Under the pieces are notes generated by a model. The model searched no databases and had not been told where the DNA came from. It saw only the letters and a program-made list of their open reading frames with translations. A program made the translations under genes and the position numbers. Shown piece by piece: positions 36,401 through 47,471 of a stretch of 64,000 nucleotides of DNA. The first letter of the stretch is position 1. Every line of letters starts with the position of its first letter. The DNA comes from Glaciozyma antarctica PI12 (lineage: Eukaryota; Basidiomycota; Microbotryomycetes; Kriegeriales; Camptobasidiaceae). The stretch is from NCBI GenBank assembly GCA_002917775.1, contig KZ627146.1, positions 550,530 through 614,529 on the forward strand, read 5' to 3'.

Positions 36401-39400
36401 TCGACGAATGATCTTGAGCGCGACGGTGACGATAGGCGCGATCCTGAGCGTCGCATCCTTGCCGTCGAAGCGCATGTTGAGGAGCGCCTCGTCGCCGACC
36501 GACTTCCACTCGAGCTGAGGCGGTCCAAAGCCCTTGCGATTTCTCCCTCCAATCTTGCCGAGGATCCTCATCGTCGTGTGCGCGTGCTGGTGGTTGAACG
36601 GCAGAGGACGAAGGAGCTTCCAGAGCCCGACCATGACTTCGTCGATGACGGGGGCCATAAGCGGGTTGAGGAACTCCTGCGTGAGGTTGTCGACGCAGAG
36701 CTCGAGGGTACGAAGTCCCTGGCTGACGAGTTCGGGACCGGCTTGAAGGGCGTGGACGAGGGGCTTCATGAGATAGCTGAGGTAGGGGAGGAGGACGGAG
36801 AGGCGAACGGGGACGGTGAGGATGAGTTCGGCGAAGAGGTCCCGCTTCGTCTTGTCGGCCGCTTTGAGGAGGGCGTTGAGCTGCTCGAGGAGGACCTGGA
36901 GGAGGGGGAGAACCTCTTTGTAGAGGATCTCGAAGCGACCTCCGCCGATGCTGCGGAAGAGGGCGCGGAGGAGGGCGTAGTAGGGCTGAGGTTCGGCGGC
37001 CTGGCTTGCTAGCTTGAGCGAGTTCATGATGAGGTGCGAGAGGTGAGGGAGGAGGATGGGTTCGTTCTTCTCGGGGAAAATGGTGACGGCCATGAACGAC
37101 ATCTTGTAGAGGCGGAGCATGACCGAGGTGTACTCCTTGCTCTCGCGTCCAAGTTCGCCTAGTCGTGCCGAGAGGAATCGAAAGAGGATCGAGACGAAGT
37201 GTTGGCTGACGACGTCGTTGGAGAGGAGGGTTTGAGGGATGACGAGGAGTTCGTGGTTGCGAATGAGCTCGGTGAGGAAGAACTCCATCCGGCACTCGAC
37301 GACCTCCTGGAAGATGATGAGGTCGGTCTGGACGAGGGTGGACGCAAAGACCTCCATGACCTCCTTCTGCTCCCGTCCGCCGTCGCGCGCCATGTCGAAG
37401 AGGACGAGGCACTTGACGGAAGCCTCGAAGAAGCGGCACATGAGCGCCGCGTCTGGCCAGCTTCCCGAGAGCCTCGCTATGCTCGCCGACATCGTCTTGA
37501 AGCCGAAGAGGAGGTTGCGGAAGATGAACTTGGCCTCTGCGTAAGACAGCCTGGTCAGCCGGGCTCGCCACACGCCTACAACGCAGGAAACGCACCCTTG
37601 ATCTGATCCTGCCCAACGTCAATCATCCCGACCGTCTTGCCAATCGGCTTCGCGCGTTCGATATCGACGTCGTCGAGCTCGATGGGCGGCAAGTCGTCCT
37701 CGTCCTCCTTCCCCTCGTCGACCTTCTTCGCCTCTCCCTCTCCCTTCATAACACGCCCCTCCTCATCGACGTCCATCTTGTCTCCCTCTTCTCCCAGACC
37801 CTCCTTCGCCTGCCCCTCGATCGTCATCACAGCGTCCTCCGCCACCTCGGCGACCTTGGCCGCCTTCCTCGCATTCGCCTTCTCCGCCCTCTCCGCAATC
37901 GTCGCCAGAACGACCGAGAGCGGTTCGCGCGGCTTCGACCACTTGACCCAGTCGTCTCGAACCTCGGCCATCGCCTCCATCTTGCAAATGAACGTCTCGC
38001 TGAGGCGCTGGAGGACCTTGGTCGCTTCCCCGGGCTCCTTGATCTGAATCGGGTCGACGAGGTTGAGGAGGAGCTTGGAACACATGGTCTGAATGACGGC
38101 GGCGAGGGTAGGGTCGTGCGTGTTGGCCGAGTACATGGTGACGATGCGGGAGAGGAGAGGAAGGGGGAGTTCGTTCCGGACGTGATGAATGAGGTCGGCG
38201 AGCATCGAGTAGGCGATTGGTCTGTGGGAGGGTGATGTAAGCGAGGATTGCGACGGGAGAGAGAACCGACGTACCGGAGGTTCTCGTGGCCAGTCACGCC
38301 TGCACCAACGAGAACGTCGTGGTCGAGGAGAGTGGAGATGTGAGGTACGAAGGTCGTCTTGAGCTCGCTCTGGAGAATGTGGCGGGTCGCGACGAGGAGG
38401 TCCTAATTCGTAGGATCGGGTCAGCACTGCACTGGCTCGCCACAAAGCGTGGACGCACCCTGCGAATCCCAACAGCTTCGTTCGGACAGTCTTTGAGGAG
38501 TCGAACGACTGTCTCGGCGAGGATGTGCTTGTAGACTGAGAGTGACTGGGGTACTCGAAGCATGTAGGCGAGGAAGGACATCGTCTGCGAGCAGTGGCGC
38601 ATTAGCTCCTTCCCATCTCCGCATGGCTTCCCAATTCTGCGTACCTTGATCTGCGTCGCGATCAAATCCGTGAACGCAGCCTTCTTCGCCTTGGGAAAGT
38701 CAGGGCTGATCCCAACCCAGCTCTTTCCTTGCTCCATCGACTGATGCTTCCGAAGTTGAGGCGCCGCTTGCAGAGCGAGGAACTGCACCATCCCATCAGC
38801 TCCAATCCTTCCCGTCCAAGCTACCCGAACGCACCTCGAACACGAGCGGCACGAACCAGTTGACGGCCTTCTCCGTCAAGTAGGTGTACGTTTGGAAGAT
38901 GAAGACGATGGCCGTCGGACACTCCTGTAGCACCTTGAAGCTCTTCATCGCAGGCGCCAACTGCACAGGTCCTCCCAACGGTCCTCCCTCGGACTCTGGA
39001 ATGGACGGCAACGCCGCAGGACTCGCGTCCGTCCCCTCCGCTCCCGGCGTCGGCGCTGCTGCAGGAGTTGGGGGCGCGGGCGTGTTCTCCGAGAAGACGT
39101 CCTCGACGACCGCTCCCATGCCCTTGAAAAGGTCGGAAACGATCTCGAGGAGCTCGTCGGCGGACATCTCGACGGGGGAGAGGGGGCCAGGAGGGCGAAC
39201 GTTGGCGAGAGGGTCGGAGAAGTCGAGTTTGGGACGAGGGGGAGCGCCGGGGAGGAGAGCGTACGTCCTGTGCAGGTCGGTGATGATCTTGAGGATGAGG
39301 ACGGCGTTGTCCTCGTTTTCGATGCGGAGGAGTTGGAGGAGGAGCTTCATGAGGGAGCCGCTGTGGGCGCGGAGAGCGTCGAGATGGGGTACGCGGTGGA

Positions 39401-39870
39401 GGATCTGGAAGAAGAGGCTTCGGAGGCGCTGCGTTCGGGGACGGCTTAGCTAGCTGTTGCTCAGACGACCTGCACGCGCGCGCCGAACTCACGTTTTCGC
39501 CAGAGGTGTTGACGAGCGAGGGTTTCCCCTTCTCGAGGAGGTTCATGATGCAGGGAAGGAGGATCTCAAAGAACTTGGCGGGGTCGACATCCCTAAAGGC
39601 GTTGGCGTCGACGGTGTCGCGGAGCTCTGTTGCGATGGCGAGGCGGAGCTTGATCTCTGTTGGCGAGAGGCTCAGGTCAGCTCTCCCTCCTTCCTGAATC
39701 GGTTCCTTCGCGTGCGCACCTAGCTTGGGGTCTGAAAGGCGCGCCGCCAGGGTCTCAAAGTCCTGTCCACCGACAAAGCTCCCTCCAGAGAAAGGCGTAG
39801 AGTTGGCTGCTCCTGCCGAAGTGCGTCGTCCTGAGCCGCTCGAGGACGGCGTACCGTCTGCCTGCTGCAT
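27444..39870 (-). CDS. TRA1: Tra1 (TRRAP), pseudo-PIKK subunit of SAGA and NuA4
   Basis: The largest gene here, 12.4 kb with many short introns. From ATG 39870 ('MQQADGTPSSSG') it runs as long alpha-helical HEAT repeats ('IKLRLAIATELRDTVDANAF' near the start), a FAT region (about 32-29 kb) and a PI3K-like domain (about 29.0-28.0 kb) with 'GHDGSTHRFAIQVPA', 'RREERIMQLFRMLN' and 'NLFFSIPIAVPLSPGVRLIE'. As in other Tra1 proteins the catalytic loop is lost: 'MSMGARVPSRIHFSRSNGK' stands where kinases have DRHxxN. The FATC end is 'SAQNLSRMEPGWQSWM', the last five residues and stop coming from an 18-base terminal coding exon (27444-27461). Tra1 binds activators and brings SAGA/NuA4 acetyltransferases to promoters. 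Identification is very secure; exact intron count was not determined. Confidence 0.97.
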
Positions 39871-40495
39871 GTCGAGGAGATAGGGCTTGGGGATTGAGAG
39901 CCCCTAGGGCGGCGGGAGAGGTTGCAAGGCAGTGTGGTGTGGAGAGTGAGTGGGAGGGGGAAAGGAAAGGTGGAGGACTCACGATTTATTATTTTTAGCT
40001 GCATTTTCGATCATCCTCTTCATCTTGCTGGTCTCTTCTAGCCCGCCAGACTCTTTCTCAAGCTATTTTGACAAGACGTAATGAAGCAGAGTGGCTATAA
40101 ATCTGGTCAACTCTCGTTTCAAGAGGAACGGTCCAATAGAACTCGAGGGAGAACGACAAGAGAACGCAGGTTCTCTCCCAGTTTTGGCGCTGCTCTCGCC
40201 TTGCGCAAGGAACGTCCAGACGTCGCGCGGTCAGCTCTCCCTTTATCTCCAGATAAGGGAAAGGCTCCTGTACTCGCAAAGCAGTCTTTGCAACCCTTCT
40301 GAGAGAGCGACGTTGGACGCCGGTGACCTCTTAGCGAGGCATGCTAGAGTCGTCGCTGATCGCACGCGCTCGTTCTCACTGCGAGGCTCTTCAGCTGAGC
40401 CAACAGGGACCATTCATGTAACAAAGCTTCACAATGCACTATCGCAAGCCTCCCTCCCACATCGTACACAGCACCTTGTCCAGCCCAACCCCCTC
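39871..40495. other. Intergenic between TRA1 (5' side) and RING gene (3' side)
   Basis: About 625 bases without a recognisable gene. It contains the TRA1 promoter on the minus strand and a short AT-rich patch (TTATTATTTTTAG) near 39985, unusual in this GC-rich window. Confidence 0.45.
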
Positions 40496-41651
40496 TCAGC
40501 CCATCTCCTCCTTCCGCACCACCCCCATCCTCATCGTAAGCCCCCTCAAACTCTTCCCCCATCCCCCCTTCAGCACCGTCCTACACACCGGACAATGCTT
40601 ATCCAACTCTGTCTCCTCCTCCTCTCCTCCTCTCCCCGCGCTCCTTCCTGCTCCACCTCCCCCTCCACGTCCCCCTCCGTGTCCCCCTCCTCCTCTTCCT
40701 CCTCCTCCTCCTCCTCCCCCTCTATAACTCCCGGGCCCAAACATGGCCACACCCCCTCTCCTCGCCCTATACCCAGCCGGCGGAGGCGTCAACGCCGGTC
40801 CCGCAACGAGGGCAGCATGCAAGCATGGCGCACAAAAGATGTGCCCNNNNNNNNNNNNNNNNNNNNNNNNNNNNNNNNNNNNNNNNNNNNNNNNNNNNNN
40901 NTCCTCCTCCTCCTCCCCCTCTATAACTCCCGGGCCCAAACATGGCCACACCCCCTCTCCTCGCCCTATACCCAGCCGGCGGAGGCGTCAACGCCGGTCC
41001 CGCAACGAGGGCAGCATGCAAGCATGGCGCACAAAAGATGTGCCCGCAGGCACTGAGGGCGAGAGGGGTGGGAGGTCCGAGACAGATGGGGCAGGTGAGG
41101 GTGTTGAACGGGGGTGCGGGGGGTGAGGTGGCGCGGGGAGGGGGAGGGAGGTGAGAGGGGGAGGAGTCGGAGGTTAGGTCGAGGGTCTCGGATGGGGGTG
41201 CGGGATTGGCGGGAGAGGGGAGGGGAGGTTGGTGCGGGTCGAGGGCGGGTCGGGAGGAGGAGCTGAGAGTGAAGGGCCCGCTGGCTGGTGCTGCTGCTCG
41301 TCCAAGGACCAAGGGAACGTCCTCCTCCTCGTCCTCCGTAACTGGTTCTTCCTCCGTGACTGGCTCCTCCTCGGTAACCGGCTCCTCCTCCGTAGGCGGC
41401 TCCTCGTCCTCGTCGTCGCCAGGCTGAGCTCCAAAGAGGCTCTCGCCCGCCCTCCTCCCCGTAGCTAGGCTCGTACTCGCGCCTCCTCCACTCCCACTGG
41501 CCTGAGCGTTCCTGCTGGATCCAGCGAAGGCTACGAGGCTGGCTGGATCAAAGTCGTCGAGGTCGTCGATGAAGTCCAGCTCTGGAGTCGGAGAGGCAGG
41601 GCGAGGGCGTTTGACTGGTGGAGGTGAGTTTGATGGGCGTCGCTCTGCCAT
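40496..41651 (-). CDS. RING-finger E3 ubiquitin ligase, possibly Slx8/RNF4-like; model broken by assembly gap
   Basis: ATG 41651 opens 'MAERRPSNSPPPVKRPRP', an acidic segment with 'EEEPVTEEEPVTEEEPVTED' repeats, and 'ETLDLTSDSS', which could be a SUMO-interaction-like patch. The RING follows: 'CPICLGPPTPLAL', 'SACGHIFCAPCLHAALVAGP', then a Gly/Arg-rich insertion and 'CPVCRTVLKGGW', i.e. a C3HC4 finger whose two halves are pulled apart by the insert. A 55-base N gap (40847-40901) falls inside, flanked by identical 144-base copies. Collapsing one copy and the gap leaves a plausible continuous protein ending KEEMG. Similarity to SUMO-targeted ligases is only suggestive. Confidence 0.7.
40703..41045. 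repeat. Identical 144-base direct repeat flanking an N gap (assembly artefact)
   Basis: Copy 1 is 40703-40846 and copy 2 is 40902-41045, identical by eye, separated only by 55 Ns. Both code for the same RING piece. The simplest reading is two contig ends that overlap but were scaffolded instead of merged at the low-complexity CCT tract. Confidence 0.9.
41338..41406 (-). repeat. 18-base tandem repeats coding for EEPVTE units
   Basis: About four imperfect 18-base units in the RING gene, written on this strand as variants of GTAACCGGCTCCTCCTCC. In frame they give repeated Glu-Glu-Pro-Val-Thr-Glu. Confidence 0.8.
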
Positions 41652-41825
41652 CGCTCCTCTGTGCGTTTCTGGAGTTACGGTAAGCTGGTGCGTTGTGCCG
41701 GAAAGAGAGAGAGAGCCTCGTCATCAGCTTCGGCCTAAACGCGCCGCGGAAGAGATCGACTTGATGAACTCCGAAGGCAAACTTGCTCCTCTCGTCTTGG
41801 CTCCATTCGTCCCTCCGCTCGAGTT
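41652..41825. promoter_or_regulatory. Divergent promoter region (RING / Sec14-like)
   Basis: The start codons of the RING gene (minus) and the Sec14-like gene (plus) are 174 bases apart and diverge, so they share this stretch as promoter. No TATA box was seen. Confidence 0.45.
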
Positions 41826-43365
41826 ATGGCACCTCCAGCGCCTCAGTTTGCTCCTCTCGTCCAGGCCGCGACGACGGAAAGGCTCACAGGGCACGTAGGG
41901 CACCTCCTTCCCCACCAGGAGGCCGCCTTTACCAAGTTCAAATCTCGTAAGCCCGTTCTCCCCTCCTCTCTCGCTCGGTCCTGACGAAGTGCTGCAGGAC
42001 TAGCGAGTGATGGATACTACACACACGAAACGGAGGACGCCGAGGCTTCGCACGACGCCGCAACACTGCTGTACGTTCTATCCCCGAGGTGCAATCGTGG
42101 GGACGCGCTGATGTGCTGGCTGCTGTGCAGGCGATTCCTACGCGCGCGCAAGTTTGAAGTCGATGGCGCCTACACCCAGTTTACGTCGGCGGAGGACTGG
42201 AGGAAGGAGGAGGAGGTGGAGGCGATCTACGACGAGTTCAATGTGGACGAGTTTGTGGAGAGTCAGCGGTTGTATCCTCAGTGGTGAGCTCCTTCCGAGG
42301 CGCGCTGGAGGTTCCTGGAGCTGATGGTTTTATCAGGACTGGACGGAGAGACAAGACTGGGCTGCCAGTCTACGTCTTTTCAGTCGGAGCGCTCACCAAG
42401 GACGCGGTCAACAAGTACACCAGTGGGCAGACGGAGGAGCGCCTCTCGACCCGCATGATTGCGCTGTACGAGCATATGGTGCAGTTTGCGCTTCCCTTCT
42501 GCAGCGACGTTCCGCATCCGCACCAGGAGACGCCCGTCTCCGCGACTACCACAAGTGCGTTCTCTCCTTCCTCCTCTCCGCAGACCGCGATGCTGACTGC
42601 ACTTGCCTCCCTAGTTGTCGATATCTCCGGCGTCTCGCTTTCGCGTTTCTGGGCTTTGCGAGCGCACATGCAGCGAGCTTCGACGTTGGCTTCGCTCCGT
42701 TACGCAGGTACGTTTGCGAGGGCCACGAGCTACTGCGAACGCTGATCGCTTCTCTACGTTTCCAGAAACCCTCGGAACAATCTACATTGTCGGAGCGCCC
42801 AACTTCTTCTCCGTCGTATGGGGCTGGATCGCCAAGTGGTGCGCTCCGTTCCTCGCACGCTCAGCTAATCTTCGCAGCTAACCTCCTTCTTCCCAGGTTC
42901 GACCCCGGGACCGTCGAAAAGATCTTTATCCTCGCGCACGACCAAGTTCTCCCCACTCTCTCCCGCTTCATCGCCCCTGAGGACATCCCCATCGCGTACG
43001 GAGGTTCTCTTGAATGGGCTTACGGCGACATGCGACCTCTCCTCGACGAACCCTCTAAAACGACGATGGGCCTCTCGGAAGTTCCTCGGGGGAGCGTGCG
43101 GTGGATTCGTGGGGAACCGGTGCTCAAGGGAACGGGGAGGAGCGTGGAGGAGATTGAGAGGTGTACGCCGAAGAAGGAGGAGGAGGAGAACGTTGTCGTG
43201 GTCGTGCCGGACGAGGAGAAGGTCGTCGTCGTGGAGGAGGAGGTCGTACTCCCTACTGTGGGAACTGCGACGGAGGAGAAGCACGACATTTGGGAAACTG
43301 CGAGGGAGGAGCCAGCGGCGCCGGTCAAGGAGTTGGCGGCGCAGTTGGAGGGGACGACGCTGTAG
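41826..43365 (+). CDS. Sec14-like (CRAL-TRIO) phospholipid transfer protein
   Basis: ATG 41826 opens 'MAPPAPQFAPLVQAA'. Spliced exons give the N-terminal CRAL-TRIO helix ('FLRARKFEVDGAYTQF', 'WRKEEEVEAIYDEF'), then the lipid-binding domain: 'GRRDKTGLPVYVFSVGAL', 'VVDISGVSLSRFW', 'ETLGTIYIVGAPNFFSVVWG' and 'IAPEDIPIAYGG' (the usual LPxxxGG-like position). The tail is charged, with runs of Val and Glu, ending EGTTL. Sec14-type proteins exchange phosphatidylinositol and phosphatidylcholine between membranes and support lipid signalling. The gene contains several short introns with GCTGAC-type branch sites. Lipid specificity cannot be told. Confidence 0.88.
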
Positions 43366-43657
43366 GATCCTTATAGGACTTTAATGTGTAGGAACTCGTA
43401 GACTAATTCAAGCTTGGGTGTATCGCGACGAGGAGGAAGCTCCAATCTATTTAAATCTGGATTAACTAGGTAGCAAATTAAATGCTCAATTTCCTCCCTC
43501 GCTCGCTTGGGCTGGAGGAGGTGCTAGCTCCCCCCCCCTCCCGTCGCCCTCAAGTTCACCGCCCGACCTTCTCTACCACCACCTCTCCCTCGGCGTTCCC
43601 CCAGTCCGTCGCCCCCGCACCTCCCCCTCTCACCGCACCCCATCCTCTCCACCAAGA
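43366..43657. promoter_or_regulatory. BFR1 upstream region
   Basis: Holds the Sec14-like 3' end, an AT-rich patch with TTTAAA at about 43449 that could serve as a TATA-like element, and a CT-rich leader before the BFR1 ATG. Confidence 0.35.
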
Positions 43658-45642
43658 ATGGTCGTCGGCGCCGCCCCCGTAGTTCCCACCAAAAAGAGTA
43701 TCGCCCTCGCCAAGAAGCTCGCTTCCGCGCCCGCGCTCCCCTCGAGTCGAGGAATCGACCCTACCGTCACTGTCGTCGCGAAGAAGGTCGTCGTGAGCTT
43801 CCCCTTTCGCGCCCGCGTTCGAGAGGCGCCGGCTGATCCCTTGTGCGCGATGCGTACAGACTCAGGACGAGGCGGAGGGCCGACCGAACAAGGAGGTTTA
43901 CGATGCAGAGCAGGATAAGCTCCGCGCTGAGATTGATGTGCTCCAGGCCAAAGTCGTGCGTGGCCATGTTCTGACCGTGTGCTCGATTGCTGATCCCCAC
44001 TCTCTGTGCGCGCAGAACGAAGTCAAGACTCGCATCGCTGCCGTCTCTGGAAAGGGACCCAACAACGAGCGCAAGATTGCTCTGCGCGCGGAGCTCGATT
44101 CGCTGAGGGGGGACCAGGCGCGGATCAAGGGAGGACGGGGCAAGACCTTGGATCAGGTCAAGCTGCTGCAGGAGTCCGTTGGAAAGAAGGTGCGTTCTTG
44201 TTGTCAAAGGGGATGGTGAGGATGGGGCTGATGCAGCGAGCGTAGATCAAGGACCTCCAGGCCGCAAAGGCCAAGGCAACCTACAAGAGCGTTGCTGAGG
44301 TCGACAACCAGATCAAGTGCGTCCTGCAGTAGATGAGTAGCGAAGGAAACGCAAGCTAACTCGTGCTCGCAGGTCCCTCGAGCGCCAGGTCGAGTCGGGC
44401 GTTATGAAGCTCGTCGACGAGAAGAAGGCGCTCACGGAGATCTCGACGCTCAAAAAGACGCGCAAGACGGTCGAGTCGTTCGCCGCTCAGCAGGCTTCCA
44501 TCGACGAGGACAAGGCCAAGGCGGACCAGATTCGTGCGGGCATGGACGACCCTGAAGCGAAGGCGATCAGTGATCGGTTCAACGCCGCTCGCGCTGAGCT
44601 CGACCAGATCAACAAAGCGCACGATGAGGCGAGCAAGGGACGTGATGCGCTTTTCGACGAGAGGAATGCCAGTGAGTTTGTTCTGAGAAAGGGGAGTGGA
44701 GCTGGAGCTAACGTACGTGCAGTCTCGAAGGAGCTTGATGCTGCGTTCACCAAAAAGAAGGAGTCGGCCGCTGCTTACCGGGAAGCCAACAACAAGTTCT
44801 GTGCGTCGCCATCCTCTCCTCTACGCCTTCCCACCTGACCTCTCCGATTCGCAGACCAAAAGATGAACGACGACCGCGCGAAGCGAGTAGAGCGCCAGCG
44901 CTCGGAGCGTCAAGCCATCGACGACGCCAAGCGCGCAGAGACGAACGAGCGTCTTCTCGAGGAAGCTCAGGCACCTGCGTTCGAGCGCGAGATCGAGGAC
45001 TGCAACACCCTCATCGACTTCTTCCAACGCCGCATCGGCCTCGCCTCCACTTCCGCCCCCTCGACTCGTCTCGGTGGACCCTCCGCTCCTGGGCTTCCCA
45101 AGTTGGCGCTAAGGACCGTTGAAGCTGCTGCGCCAGTCGGAGGAGTCGCATTGAAGAAGAAGGGGGAGCAGGAGGAGGAGTACTTTATGGGCGGAGGAGG
45201 GAAGAAGGGGAAGAAGGGGAAGAAGGCGGATAAGGCGGAGTTGGAGGAGGCACCGGTCGTCAACCAGGCGCTCAACTTGCCGTTTGGAACCCTTTCGGCG
45301 CTGTTGACGCTCGGCATCACGAGTCCCATCACCGTCGCCGAGGTCCCCAAGACGATCGAGGCGCTCGAGACGAAGCGGAAGTACTTTACCGACAACCAGG
45401 TGCGTTTATCCTTTACTCTTTTGGCGTTTGGAGCTGGTTGCTGACGCTGTTGATCGGGTTCGCAGGCTCGCGTGACGAAGGAGAGCGTCGCAAAGATTGA
45501 GAAGAAGATCGCTGCGGCCGAAGCCAAGTCCAAGGCGTCCTCGACCAACGGCACTTCCACCCCCGCCGAGCCCGTCACCTCCGTCGAGACGAAGGAGGCC
45601 GAGGTCGTCGAGGCTGAGAAAGTCGTCGTTGCGGAGGCGTAG
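43658..45642 (+). CDS. BFR1: Bfr1-like mRNP / nuclear segregation protein
   Basis: ATG 43658 starts 'MVVGAAPVVPTKKS'. The spliced product is long coiled coil: 'NKEVYDAEQDKLRAEIDVLQ', 'GPNNERKIALRAELDSLR', 'YKSVAEVDNQIKSLERQVES', 'GVMKLVDEKKALTEISTLKK', 'FYQKMNDDRAKRVERQRSER' and 'DCNTLIDFFQRR', in the order of yeast Bfr1 and its fungal relatives. The C-terminus has a Lys-rich GKKGKKGKK stretch and an Ala/Glu/Val tail. Bfr1 associates with polysomes and mRNPs at the endoplasmic reticulum and affects secretion, ploidy and P-body formation. At least six introns. Clear family match. Confidence 0.9.
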
Positions 45643-45946
45643 ACGGCGTTCCCTCCTTTTCGTAGTCGCCCTTTCCCACCTTTTTTTCGTTTACCCCTAC
45701 GCCCTCTTTTTTCTTATTCACCGCACCACTCTCCATCGCTTTCCTCACTTGCAAACTCACCCTCACTTGGACATCGACGACCGCTCGTTGCTGATTCGAG
45801 AGAAGAGAGCAAGCGAGCGGAGAGTTTGGAAACTTTGGCTCAGCGCGGGCGAGGCAAATCTCGACCAGCTCGACTTCGGCTTTGACTTTTGCTTCCGAGT
45901 CCTCCCACCAGCCAACTCACCCTAACCCGCCCCCTCTACTTTAACA
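45643..45946. promoter_or_regulatory. NHP2 upstream region
   Basis: A 304-base spacer with T- and CT-rich tracts after the BFR1 stop, then the NHP2 leader. No coding exon seen. Confidence 0.4.
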
Positions 45947-47018
45947 ATGGGAAAGTCCACCAAGCGCTCCGCCGACGCCGCTCCCTCCTCCGACGCTCCC
46001 GCCATGGAGGTCGACGCCGCAGTTGAAGAAGTCGACTCGGAGGCGCCCAAGGCGAAGAAGGCCAAGAAGGAGGAGGGAGTAGAAGTCAAGGAGGTGGCGG
46101 TTAGTGCTATTGCTAAGCCGTTGGCGGGGAAGAAGATGGGCAAGCATGTGCTCAAGTTGGTCAAGAAGGGTGAGTGGGGTGTCTTTCGCTTTTTGTGGAG
46201 GAGATGGGGGAGGAGAGACTGCAGGATGGAGAGCTGGAGAGCTGGAGGACTGGTGGGAGTGGATACCGTGGGATTGGGAGGCAGAGAGAGATGAGAGGGG
46301 CAGCTGACGGTGCGGTCTTCCCTTCGTTTGCAGCCTCCAAGTCTCGGCACCTCAAGCGAGGAGTCAAGGAGGTCGTCAAGTCGGTGCGAAAAGGCGAGAA
46401 GGGGTACGTCCACGCATTCTCTATCCCTTGCTTCCTGTCGCTGGCGTTGGAGCGGGCTCGAGGAGGACCTGCGTGCGAAGAGGGTTCCTCTTGAGCCCTT
46501 CTTGCGCCAGCTGATGCGACAAGGAGCGTTGTGAATAACGCTAACGAGCTCGTGTGCAGCATCATCGTCCTCGCCGCTGATATCTCCCCTCTCGACATCC
46601 TCACCCACCTACCACTCCTCGCCGAGGAGGCCGCATGCCCCTACATCGTGCGTTCCTTCACCTCCTCCTTCCTCCTCCCGCTATCTCCCCGCCACCTCCA
46701 TCTACGCGGCTTTGATCACACCGAACCCGAACCGCAACTAACGGACTCTCGCAGTGGGTGACCTCGAAGGAGGCTCTCGGAATCGCTTCCTCCACCAAGC
46801 GTCCTACGTCCTGCGTCATGATCGCCAAGCTCGGAATGAAGCGCAAGCTCAAGGACGGCGAGGCGGAGAAGGAGGGAGCCAAGGAGGCCGAAGATGAGTT
46901 CCAGGAGGCGTACGTCGAGTTGCAGAAGGAGGTTGAGGCCGTGAGTTTCTCGTCTTTTCGATGAGCGTTCAAGGGAGAGGGAGCTGATGGCTTCTCTGTG
47001 TGTTTGTAGGAGGAGTAG
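45947..47018 (+). CDS. NHP2: Nhp2, H/ACA snoRNP core protein (L7Ae family)
   Basis: Five exons. ATG 45947 starts a Lys- and acid-rich leader, then 'AIAKPLAGKKMGKHVLKLVK', 'ASKSRHLKRGVKEVVKSVRK', 'IIVLAADISPLDILTHLPLL', 'EEAACPYIWVTSKEALGIAS' and 'RPTSCVMIAKLG'. This is the L7Ae/Nhp2 fold with its RGxxEVxKxxRKG RNA-binding motif and the APxxxPxxVxxHLP-like region. A charged tail ends EVEAEE, completed by GAG GAG TAG at 47010-47018. Nhp2 binds H/ACA guide RNAs for rRNA pseudouridylation in the nucleolus, and telomerase RNA in some lineages. Introns 1 and 2 are about 150-165 bases, longer than the window norm; no snoRNA was found in them. Confidence 0.93.
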
Positions 47019-47471
47019 AGTCTGGCTCGAAGAATGGAGAGGGAGAAGGAGATGGGAGGGCGTTGCTGGATTGCATCCTTGTGTGTTTACTTTCTTTCGA
47101 GCGCCGCTGTCTTCTTCGCTTCGCTGTTCTCTTCCCCTTTTGTACTCTTGCTGTCGACGACGTTCCTCGTACGCTCCTCCAGTCGCCTTGGTGCGAAGTG
47201 ACCTTATGCATTTCAACGAGAGGGGCGTGCTGCGGGCGCCTAGCGAGGGCCTCCTCTCCACTTCTCCTCTCTCTGCCTCCTCCCACTTCTCCAGCTGCTC
47301 CGATCGTAGATCTACGGACACAGCACCGAGTACCCTTCCTCCTTTCCCAACACCGTACGTACTCCCCCCCTTCCCACGAAAGACCCACGAAAGCGCGTTC
47401 CGTCGCTCAACGTGTTCCCGACTTCCTCCAGGTCAACTCAGCCAAACCGACGCTAACGAGCAGCTACAAGC
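47019..47471. promoter_or_regulatory. Alpha-tubulin upstream region
   Basis: Holds the NHP2 3' end and the tubulin promoter and leader: T- and C-rich, with no coding exon seen. Confidence 0.4.

Noticed and set aside
41050-41240. G-rich stretch as a regulatory G-quadruplex
   Set aside because: It is Pro/Ser-rich coding sequence of the RING gene read on the other strand; quadruplex potential is possible but nothing shows function.
41338-41406. CRISPR-like short repeats
   Set aside because: Direct tandem 18-base units without spacers, in frame within a eukaryotic coding region (EEPVTE repeats).
46170-46558. Possible snoRNA inside the two longer NHP2 introns
   Set aside because: I looked for box C (TGATGA) with box D (CTGA), and H/ACA elements at plausible spacing. 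TGATG and CTGA words occur but not in a valid arrangement.
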